Source: Micromonospora globbae
Lineage (GTDB): Bacteria; Actinomycetota; Actinomycetes; Mycobacteriales; Micromonosporaceae
Length of the DNA stretch: 35,044 nucleotides
NCBI RefSeq assembly: GCF_003610785.1
Contig: NZ_RAQQ01000035.1
Location: 1 to 35,044, forward strand
Direction of reading: 5' to 3'
Shown: positions 15,800-22,507 of the stretch, piece by piece
Numbering within the stretch: the first letter of the stretch is position 1
Layout of the letters: each line of letters opens with the position of its first letter
Notes under the pieces: generated by a model
What the model was told of the DNA's origin: nothing
The model's database searches: none
What the model saw: only the letters and a program-made list of their open reading frames with translations
Position numbers and translations under genes: made by a program

Positions 15800-15828
15800 A
15801 CAAGATTGGCAAGAAGAGCGGACAAGAT
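15800..15828. promoter_or_regulatory. Direct repeat upstream of the transporter operon
   Basis: ACAAGAT occurs at 15800-15806 and 15822-15828, 22 bases apart, about two helical turns. It lies just upstream of the permease gene on its promoter side, in otherwise GC-rich DNA. It may be a regulator site. No riboswitch motif such as a B12 box was recognised in 15765-15914. Confidence 0.4.
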
Positions 15829-15914
15829 CAAGGGTGCCCCGCGCCGGTGAGCCTCTGCTCACACCAGACCCGCGAGGACCACCGGGGGCGGGCGCCGGCC
15901 CGCCCCCGGTCCGT

Positions 15915-17897
15915 TCAGCTCCGTCGGGGCACCCAGAACTCGACCTCGGTGCCCTCCTGCGGCTGGCTGTGGATGGTCGTCGTGCCGCCCAGGTCGGCGA
16001 TCCGGCCCCGCATCGACTGGGCCACCCCCAGCCGGCCGGCCCGCGCGGCGTCGACCAGCCGCTGGGGCTCGAACCCGACACCGTCGTCGCGGACGGTCAC
16101 GCGTACGCCGTCCCCCTCGTCCTCCAGCAGCACCCACGCCCGCGCGCCCGGCCCCGCGTGCCGCCGGACGTTGTCGAGGGCGGCGTGCACGGCCGCCGTC
16201 AGTTCGGCGGCGGGGCCCGACGGGAGCACCACCGGCTCCGCCGGGGTGGAGACCTCGACGACCGGTGAGGCCAGCGCGGTGAGCGCCGCCCGCAGGTCGC
16301 CGTCCCCGCCGGGGCGCGCCGTGGCGCCACCGCCACTGAGCAGGTTGCGCAGCGCGACCTCCTGCTCGCCGGCCAGCATCGCCAGCTGCGAGCCGGTCTC
16401 GCCGAGCTGCGAGCCCTGCCGCTGGACCAGCGCCAGCACCTGCAGGACCCCGTCGTGGATCGGCCGGGCCAACCGGTCCCGTTCGGCGGCCGCCGCCTCC
16501 TGCCGGATCAGCTCGGCCCGTTTGCGCTCGGCCCAGCGTTCGGCGAGGTGGTGCGCGACGCCCAGTCCGCCGACGGCCGCGCCCGCGACCAGCAACAGCA
16601 CGCCCGAGGTGGTGAGGTGGAAGACCGGGTTGAGGTACGACGAGACGGGCAGGCCGTCCTCCAGGTACGTCACCTGGACCGTCTGCAGCCCGCCGATGGT
16701 GAGTACGCCGACGAGCGGACCGAGCACGGCCGGAACGGCGCCACGGGGCGCGAGCACCGGCGCGGCCGCACCGGCGATCGCCGTCGCCGCCGCCGTGACC
16801 AGTACGAGCAGCAGCAACGCCGGGACGACGCGCTGCTGCTCGGCCAGCTTCTCGGGGTGGCCGGTCGTGGCGGCGTACGCGATGAACACGGCCGTCGCGG
16901 CGCCCGCCGCGAGCGTGCCGGCGGCCGCCACCCGGAACCGGCTGCCGGCCGCCACCGCGCCGACCGCCGCGCCCACGAGGGCACCCAGCCAGCGCATCGG
17001 ACCCAGCACGCCGAGCGCGGTGAACGCCAGGATGAGTGGTGCGGCGACCGCCACGTGGACGGTGGCGACCGTGAGCGCTCCGGCCAGCGACCACAGCCCG
17101 GCGACGGCCGCCAGAACCGTCGCCGCCACCAGCGTGACCGCGCCGATCACGGCGATCGCCACCGACTCGTGCCGGTACAGGGCGGACCAGTCCACGTCCA
17201 GCAGTGCCGCGAGCCGTTCGGTCGTCAGCAGGGACAGCGGCACCACCAGGGACGCCGCGAGGCCGGCGGCGACGACGAGACGCCACCGCCGCCACGCGCG
17301 TGGGGGCGAGTCCGGCGGCCCGGCGGCGGCGCGGTCGCCTCGGCGGAACCGGCGGACGGCGGGCACGACCAGGGCGAGGCCGACCGCGATCATGCCGACG
17401 TGCCAGGTGGGCCGGGACGGGTCCGAGAACAACCAGCCGGGACCGACCATCGCGGAGCCGAACAGGCGGGACCCGGTCGCCAGCCCCGCCAGGGCCGCGC
17501 CCAGCCCCGGCGAGGCGTTGCTCCACAGCGACTGCGCGCAGGCCAGCACCCCCACCAGGGCCAACGGGTACGCGGCGGACTTCGCGACGATCAGCAGCAC
17601 GGGATGCGACATGGTCGTCAGTTCGCCCCAGGCGTGGGGCGCGGCGAGCAGGGCGGCCGCTCCCAGCAGGTACGGCCACCACCGCAGCAGGCACAGGCCC
17701 ACCACCGTTGCCACGACGGGGGCCACCGCGACCAGCCACCCGACGCCGTGGTACTCGGGCCGGCCCGGCGTGGCGATGAACGGCGGCGGCCCGGCGGCGT
17801 ACATGGGGGACGTCGCGACGATGAGCAGCAGGCAGCCGCCCACCCCGGCCAGGGCCTCCCGCCACCACAGTGGCTTCTCAGACATGTTGACGATCAT
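15915..17897 (-). CDS. Multi-membrane-segment sensor histidine kinase, MacS-like, no partner regulator
   Basis: About 660 residues. The first 450 carry roughly twelve hydrophobic segments. The kinase core follows: a HisKA_3-type dimerisation helix (about 468-500) with phospho-acceptor His-481 in ARPIHDGVLQVLALVQRQG, the N-box ALDNVRRHA (573-581), G1 DDGVGF (604-609) and G2 GRLGVAQSM (621-629). The HDGVLQVLALVQR block resembles the actinobacterial MacS-type kinases, normally paired with a LuxR-type response regulator. None is encoded in this window: neighbours are the transporter operon and a MocR regulator. The start is uncertain; the ATG at 17897 is used, 17885 is possible, and longer starts add only a basic, non-hydrophobic tail. 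The signal is unknown, but the large membrane domain suggests sensing within the membrane. Confidence 0.85.
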   Translation of the reverse strand: MIVNMSEKPLWWREALAGVGGCLLLIVATSPMYAAGPPPFIATPGRPEYHGVGWLVAVAPVVATVVGLCLLRWWPYLLGAAALLAAPHAWGELTTMSHPVLLIVAKSAAYPLALVGVLACAQSLWSNASPGLGAALAGLATGSRLFGSAMVGPGWLFSDPSRPTWHVGMIAVGLALVVPAVRRFRRGDRAAAGPPDSPPRAWRRWRLVVAAGLAASLVVPLSLLTTERLAALLDVDWSALYRHESVAIAVIGAVTLVAATVLAAVAGLWSLAGALTVATVHVAVAAPLILAFTALGVLGPMRWLGALVGAAVGAVAAGSRFRVAAAGTLAAGAATAVFIAYAATTGHPEKLAEQQRVVPALLLLVLVTAAATAIAGAAAPVLAPRGAVPAVLGPLVGVLTIGGLQTVQVTYLEDGLPVSSYLNPVFHLTTSGVLLLVAGAAVGGLGVAHHLAERWAERKRAELIRQEAAAAERDRLARPIHDGVLQVLALVQRQGSQLGETGSQLAMLAGEQEVALRNLLSGGGATARPGGDGDLRAALTALASPVVEVSTPAEPVVLPSGPAAELTAAVHAALDNVRRHAGPGARAWVLLEDEGDGVRVTVRDDGVGFEPQRLVDAARAGRLGVAQSMRGRIADLGGTTTIHSQPQEGTEVEFWVPRRS

Positions 17898-18129
17898 GGC
17901 CGATCCGTGGGGTCGGTGCCGTCCGCCGGCTGACGGCGACCGATACGGCGCCCGGATGCGGCAGCACGTGGTCTCGGGTGCGAACGGTCCGGACAGCGTC
18001 CGTCCGGTGGGTGTCGGTCGAAGGCATGCGAGCAGGATCATCGGCGCCGACGGCCGGGGCATGAGTTCCGGTACTCAGTGACGACGCGTACGCGGCACCA
18101 GGTGGACGCCGCCATCCCACGCGGGTCGC
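17898..18129. other. Intergenic region between kinase and MocR genes
   Basis: This 232-base stretch shows no convincing gene. An imperfect dyad, GAGTTCCGGTACTC (18063-18076), is the only structure noted. Promoters for the kinase gene should lie here, but no clear -10/-35 pair stands out. Confidence 0.4.
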
Positions 18130-19521
18130 TCACCCGTGATGGGCCTCGGCGAGGACGCGGGCGATCCGCGCGTGCTCGTCGTGCCCCAGTGTCGTGGCGA
18201 TCCGGACGTGCGAACGCCCGTCGCCGTGCACGGTGAACGGCGCGCCGGGGGCGATGCCGATGCCGTCGGCGGCCAGCCTCCGGATGGCGGTCGCGGCGTC
18301 GCGGACGGGCACCCAGACGGAGAGCCCGGCGACGCCGGTGGGTGCCAGACCCGCGTCGCGGAGGGCGCGGACCATCTGTTGCCGGCGTTGGTGGTAGACG
18401 ACCCGCGCGCGGCCGACCGTCTCCCGCGCCCGCGCGTCGGTGAGCATCTGCGCCAGGGCGCGCTGGTTCAGCACCGACGGCCAGCCGCCGGTGGCCTTCT
18501 GCCGGGCCCGTACCCGGGAGACGACCCGCCGGATGCCGGCCAGCGCCCCGACGCGGAGGTGGGGACCGTGGGACTTGTTCCAGCTTCGGACGAGAAGCGT
18601 CCGCTCCGGCAGGAACTCGCCGAGCGACACGCCGGCGGTCGGGGCGAGTTCGTGGGCGGTGTCCTGTTCGAGGATGACGATGTCGCGGTCGGCGAGGACC
18701 GGCGCCAGCGCCCGGGCCCGGCGGCGGGACAGGGCGTGGCCGTACGGGCTGGCCATGCGGGTCTGCAGGAGCAGCAGGGCGGGCCGGGTGGCCAGGGCCG
18801 CCTCCATCGCGTCCGGCAGCGGTCCCTCGTCGTCGCAGCGCACCGGCACCGCCTGGGCACGGTGGTCCTCGACGATGTCGAGCAGTGACGTGGCGGCGGC
18901 CTCCTCGACGAGCACGCGGTCGTGCGGGTGCAGGACGACGTCGGCGACCCGGTGGACCGCGTCCTGGGCGCCGGTGGTCACGGTGACGTCCTCCGCCTCG
19001 AAGGGCCACGTGGCCCGCAGCACCGCCGCCAGGCGGGCGTCCACGGTGTCGTCCGGGTACGTCCGCCACTGCGTGCCGGCGACGGCCGCGGCCATCGGAC
19101 CGGTCAGGTCGGGCAGCAGGGCCGGGTCGGGAAAGGCCGTGGTGAGGTCGAGCCGGACCGGTGGCGGGGGAGGGAGGCTGGCGAAGCGCCGGCCCGCCAA
19201 CCTCCCGGGGCCGCGGACGAAGCTGCCGTGCCGCCGGTCGCAGTGGATCAGCCCGCGACTGCGCAGCTGGGCCCAGGCGGAGGCGATCGTCGTGGGCCCG
19301 ACGTGCAGGGCGGCGGCGAGCGCCCGCACGGTGGGCAGGGGCAGCCCCTGGGCGAGTTCGCCGGAGTGGATGAGGTCGCCGAGGCGGTCGGCGATACCGC
19401 GGGCGGAGCGGTCGGTGAACATCAACGCGAGTGCACTCGCGGGAAGGCGCTCCGGTCGTCGCGCGGAGGCCGCGCCCGTCACCTGGTCGCGCGTGTCGGT
19501 CGACCGTGGATTCGACACCAT
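18130..19521 (-). CDS. MocR-type GntR regulator with aminotransferase-like domain
   Basis: A 463-residue fusion. Residues about 33-108 are a GntR winged helix (IADRLGDLIHSGELAQGLPL, VGPTTIASAWAQLRSRGLI), and about 120-463 form a fold-type I PLP domain. The PLP-lysine is present (Lys-316 in RSWNKSHGPHLRVG). However, the usual NPTG motif is replaced by RMASPYGHAL, and the DxY motif reads EQDTAHE. MocR proteins use PLP as a cofactor-sensor, as in PdxR and GabR, rather than as enzymes, which may explain such changes. The start is the ATG at 19521. It is divergent from the M14 peptidase gene, and the shared region holds repeated motifs, so it may regulate that gene or itself. Ligand not known. Confidence 0.85.
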   Translation of the reverse strand: MVSNPRSTDTRDQVTGAASARRPERLPASALALMFTDRSARGIADRLGDLIHSGELAQGLPLPTVRALAAALHVGPTTIASAWAQLRSRGLIHCDRRHGSFVRGPGRLAGRRFASLPPPPPVRLDLTTAFPDPALLPDLTGPMAAAVAGTQWRTYPDDTVDARLAAVLRATWPFEAEDVTVTTGAQDAVHRVADVVLHPHDRVLVEEAAATSLLDIVEDHRAQAVPVRCDDEGPLPDAMEAALATRPALLLLQTRMASPYGHALSRRRARALAPVLADRDIVILEQDTAHELAPTAGVSLGEFLPERTLLVRSWNKSHGPHLRVGALAGIRRVVSRVRARQKATGGWPSVLNQRALAQMLTDARARETVGRARVVYHQRRQQMVRALRDAGLAPTGVAGLSVWVPVRDAATAIRRLAADGIGIAPGAPFTVHGDGRSHVRIATTLGHDEHARIARVLAEAHHG

Positions 19522-19606
19522 ACGATCATGACTCTCGATGTCTCACAGGCCGACCCCGCGGCAACTTGTTGAGGCATTCTTGAGCTTTCCCGAAGCGGGA
19601 GAGAAA

Positions 19607-19623
19607 GCGAACAATCGCGAACA
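19607..19623. repeat. Direct repeat GCGAACA in the divergent region
   Basis: GCGAACA occurs at 19607-19613 and 19617-19623, ten bases apart (one helical turn). Another pair, TTGAG at 19569-19573 and 19580-19584, lies upstream. Tandem repeats with helical spacing are typical of response-regulator or MocR (GntR) binding sites; no protein can be assigned. Confidence 0.35.
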
Positions 19624-19658
19624 GCGGACCCACTGTGGTGGCCCGGCCCGCCCCGGCT

Positions 19659-19686
19659 ACGGTCAGCCACGTAGATCTACGACCGT
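19659..19686. promoter_or_regulatory. Palindrome CGTAGATCTACG with flanking arms
   Basis: A perfect 12-bp palindrome (19670-19681) lies 30 bases before the peptidase start; ACGGTC (19659-19664) and GACCGT (19681-19686) form a second, offset inverted pair. It is a possible operator in the 5' leader of the peptidase gene. Confidence 0.4.
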
Positions 19687-19711
19687 TGATGTCGAGTCGG
19701 AAGGTCCGCCC

Positions 19712-22399
19712 ATGCTCAAGTCCCGCCCACCCTTGCTGTACGGCGCCTGCGCGGCCCTGCTGGCGCTGGTCGCCGCCACGGCGACCGCGCCGGGCGCCAC
19801 CGCCGGCCCCGGTCTCACGCACGCCGCGGCGTCCCGCGCCGCCGACATCCCCACCCCCGAGCAGCACTTCGGCTTCAAGATGGGCACGGAGGGGAAACTC
19901 GCCTCCTATCCGGACGTGCTCCGATACATGAAACTGATTGCGGAACGATCCGACCGTGTCGACTACCAGGCCATCGGCCCGACGACGATGGGCAACGAAT
20001 ACGGCACCGTCATCATCAGTTCGCCGAAGAATCTGCGTCGCCTGGACCGCCTCGTCGAGATCAACCAGAAACTCGCCGACCCGCGTCGTACGACACCCGA
20101 GGAGGCCCGCCGGCTGGCCGCGGAGGGGGTGCCGTTCTACCACCTGGAGGCGACCATCCACTCCAGCGAGGTGGGCAACGGGCAGGCGATCAACGACATC
20201 GTCCACCGCCTCGCCACCGAGGACTCGGACTTCACGCGGAAGGTCCTGAACAACTCGGTCGTCGTCCTGGTGCCGTCGCAGAACCCGGACGGGCAGCACC
20301 TCGTCATCGACCACTTCAACCGGACCGCCGGCACCAACTACCGCCGGACCTTCCCCGACCTGTACCACAAGTACACCGGCCACGACGACAACCGGGACTG
20401 GACGATGTTCACCCAGGTCGAGGCGAGGTACCGGCTCGAACTGGAGAAGAGGTACCGCCCGGCGATCGTGCACATCATGCACCAGAAGGGCAACTCCGGC
20501 AGCCGCATCTTCGTCCCGCCGTACGGCGGCATCACCAGCGAGAACGTCCCCGCGAACATGAGTTCCTCGGTCGCCGCCATCGGGCAGCACGCCGCCCGGG
20601 CGCTCGCCGCCGCGGGCAAGACCGGCGTCGGCAGCCTCGACTACCACATCTTCTGGACGCTGGAGCAGCCCGGCGGGTACTTCCCGTTCACCGGCTCCGG
20701 CATCTACCTCACCGAGATCGCCTCGGTGACGGACTACGCGTACCCGCAGGTCTCGCGGGACGGCAGCCCGCTCGGCCCGCAGCAGCCGCGGATGAGCCTC
20801 ATCGAGCCGTACCGCTCCAACGTCTGGACCCTGGCCGACATCGTCGACTACGCGAAGATCGCCACGTACGCCGGCATGGAGTACACCGCGGACAACGGCG
20901 AGAAGCTGCTCTACGACAACCTCTTCGCGGTCCCGCACGAGTACCTGACGCAGGGTGTGCCGTCGGGCACCTTCGCGTTCGTCGTCGACGCCAGGCAGCG
21001 TGACCCGTACGCCACCTTCGAGATGCTCCAGCGCCTGGAGTGGACGGAGGTGGAGATCGACCGCGCGACGTCGCCGTTCGTCGCCGACGGGAAGCGGTAC
21101 GACGCCGGCTCGTACGTCATCAAGATGCGTCAGCCGCGCGGCAACTGGGCCCACCAGGTCCTCGGCACCGACCGGTACCCGGAGGTCCGCGACTGTGCCG
21201 ACTGTCCGGTGCTGCTGCCGTACGCCGAGGCGACGACCAGCCTGCCGCTGCAACTCGGCGTCGACGTCGCCGAGATCCGCACCCCGTTCGAGGCACGGCT
21301 GGAGCGGGTGACCTCGGTCGAGCCGCCGCGCGTGACGATGCCGCCCGCGCCCGGCGCCAAGGGTGCCTACCTGGTCCGCCCCGAGTCGTACGGGACGATC
21401 CAGATCGTCTCGGCGTTGCAGGACGCCAACATCCCGACCTTCCGCGGCGCCAAGGCGTTCCGCGCGCAGGGCGTCGACTACCCGGCCGGCACCTACATCG
21501 TGCCGGCCACCCCGCAGGCCCGGCACGTCCTGGCGACCGCCTCGGCCAAGGTCGGCCTGCCGGTCACGGCCGTGCCGAGGGCCCCCAAGGTCGCCGGGGT
21601 GCAGCTCAAGCCGCAGACCAGGGTCGGGCTGATGCGCGGCATCGGGAACATGCCCGGCGGCTGGGACATGTGGCAGTTCGACCAGTACGGCATCAACTAC
21701 GACGTGGTCTCCGCCCAGGACTTCCAGCGCGGCTCGCTCCGCGAGCTGTACGACACGATCGTCATCTCGTCCGGGGTGTCCCGGGAGGACATCGTGGAGG
21801 GCCTGGACCCGACGCAGTACGACGAGGCGTACGCCTGGGCCTACGGCGTGGGGGAGAAGGGCTGGCGCAAGCTGCGGCAGTTCGTCCGCGACGGTGGCAC
21901 GTTGCTGGCGATCGGCGACTCGGTGGAGACCGCCCAGCAGCTGTTCGACCTGCCGATGAAGCCGGCGCTGCCCGAGGACGACGACGAGTTCGTGACCGGC
22001 GGCAGCCTCCTGCACCAGGAGTTCGACCCGAACCACCCGGTCGCGTGGGGCATGCCCGAGTCCTGGCCGGTCTGGCTCTACGACACCCAGGCCTGGGAGC
22101 TGACCGGCGACTCCGGGCAGGTGGTGTCGCACTACCCCGCCGAGGGTGAGGTCCTGGCCAGCGGCTACCTGCGCGGCGCGGAACACATCCGGGGCGCCAC
22201 CAACGTCGCGTCGTTCACCGTCGGCAAGGGCGAGGTCGTGACGTACGGCAGCGAGATCACCTTCCGCAGCCTGCCGCGGTCGCAGTTCAACCTGCTCTAC
22301 AACGCGATCTACCACGGCCCCGCGGCCGAGGTCGACGCCGCGGCGGTCCAGCAGTTGCGGCCGCAGTTCACGCCCGACGGCGCGCCCGTCCGGCGGTAG
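19712..22399 (+). CDS. Secreted M14-family zinc carboxypeptidase with C-terminal amidotransferase-like domain (paralogue 1)
   Basis: An 895-residue exported protein. The signal peptide (about 1-32) is followed by an M14 catalytic domain (about 48-345). Zinc ligands are His-150 and Glu-153 in HLEATIHSSEVGN and His-257 in VHIMHQKGN; Asn-227/Arg-228 sit in HDDNRDW, and the catalytic Glu-335 is in YLTEIAS. The C-terminal part (about 615-860; VGLMRGIGNMPGGW, FVRDGGTLLAIGDS) resembles the Rossmann amidotransferase-like domain seen in such peptidases. A CADC pair is also visible near residue 493. It would digest peptides or cell-wall fragments outside the cell. GGAAGG precedes the ATG at 19712; a longer frame from 19538 lacks a signal. 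The hairpin after the stop separates it from paralogue 2. Confidence 0.9.
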   Translation: MLKSRPPLLYGACAALLALVAATATAPGATAGPGLTHAAASRAADIPTPEQHFGFKMGTEGKLASYPDVLRYMKLIAERSDRVDYQAIGPTTMGNEYGTVIISSPKNLRRLDRLVEINQKLADPRRTTPEEARRLAAEGVPFYHLEATIHSSEVGNGQAINDIVHRLATEDSDFTRKVLNNSVVVLVPSQNPDGQHLVIDHFNRTAGTNYRRTFPDLYHKYTGHDDNRDWTMFTQVEARYRLELEKRYRPAIVHIMHQKGNSGSRIFVPPYGGITSENVPANMSSSVAAIGQHAARALAAAGKTGVGSLDYHIFWTLEQPGGYFPFTGSGIYLTEIASVTDYAYPQVSRDGSPLGPQQPRMSLIEPYRSNVWTLADIVDYAKIATYAGMEYTADNGEKLLYDNLFAVPHEYLTQGVPSGTFAFVVDARQRDPYATFEMLQRLEWTEVEIDRATSPFVADGKRYDAGSYVIKMRQPRGNWAHQVLGTDRYPEVRDCADCPVLLPYAEATTSLPLQLGVDVAEIRTPFEARLERVTSVEPPRVTMPPAPGAKGAYLVRPESYGTIQIVSALQDANIPTFRGAKAFRAQGVDYPAGTYIVPATPQARHVLATASAKVGLPVTAVPRAPKVAGVQLKPQTRVGLMRGIGNMPGGWDMWQFDQYGINYDVVSAQDFQRGSLRELYDTIVISSGVSREDIVEGLDPTQYDEAYAWAYGVGEKGWRKLRQFVRDGGTLLAIGDSVETAQQLFDLPMKPALPEDDDEFVTGGSLLHQEFDPNHPVAWGMPESWPVWLYDTQAWELTGDSGQVVSHYPAEGEVLASGYLRGAEHIRGATNVASFTVGKGEVVTYGSEITFRSLPRSQFNLLYNAIYHGPAAEVDAAAVQQLRPQFTPDGAPVRR

Positions 22400-22409
22400 C
22401 GCGCCGGTC

Positions 22410-22443
22410 CCGGGGTGGCCGCCGCGCACGGCGGCCACCCCGG
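22410..22443. terminator. Hairpin between the tandem peptidase genes
   Basis: A perfect 15-bp stem (22410-22424 with 22429-22443) closes a CGCA loop, eleven bases after the first peptidase stop. The structure lies between two same-strand genes, so it could terminate or attenuate read-through into the second paralogue. Confidence 0.7.
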
Positions 22444-22507
22444 CGACCCGCCCGCGCGTCCCTACGCAGCGATCCCGACACACCCGCCAGTCCCGAGGAG
22501 GTCCGCC

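Noticed and set aside
15765..15914. Cobalamin riboswitch before the FecCD operon
   Set aside because: No B12-box-like sequence or long structured leader was recognised; only 150 bases are available.
19428..19441. Palindrome GCGAGTGCACTCGC in the MocR gene
   Set aside because: It lies inside well-supported coding sequence near the N-terminus; could be chance from the Ala/Leu/Ser codons.
19526..22483. 985-codon minus-strand frame opposite peptidase paralogue 1
   Set aside because: Shadow frame; the plus strand carries intact zinc and catalytic motifs.
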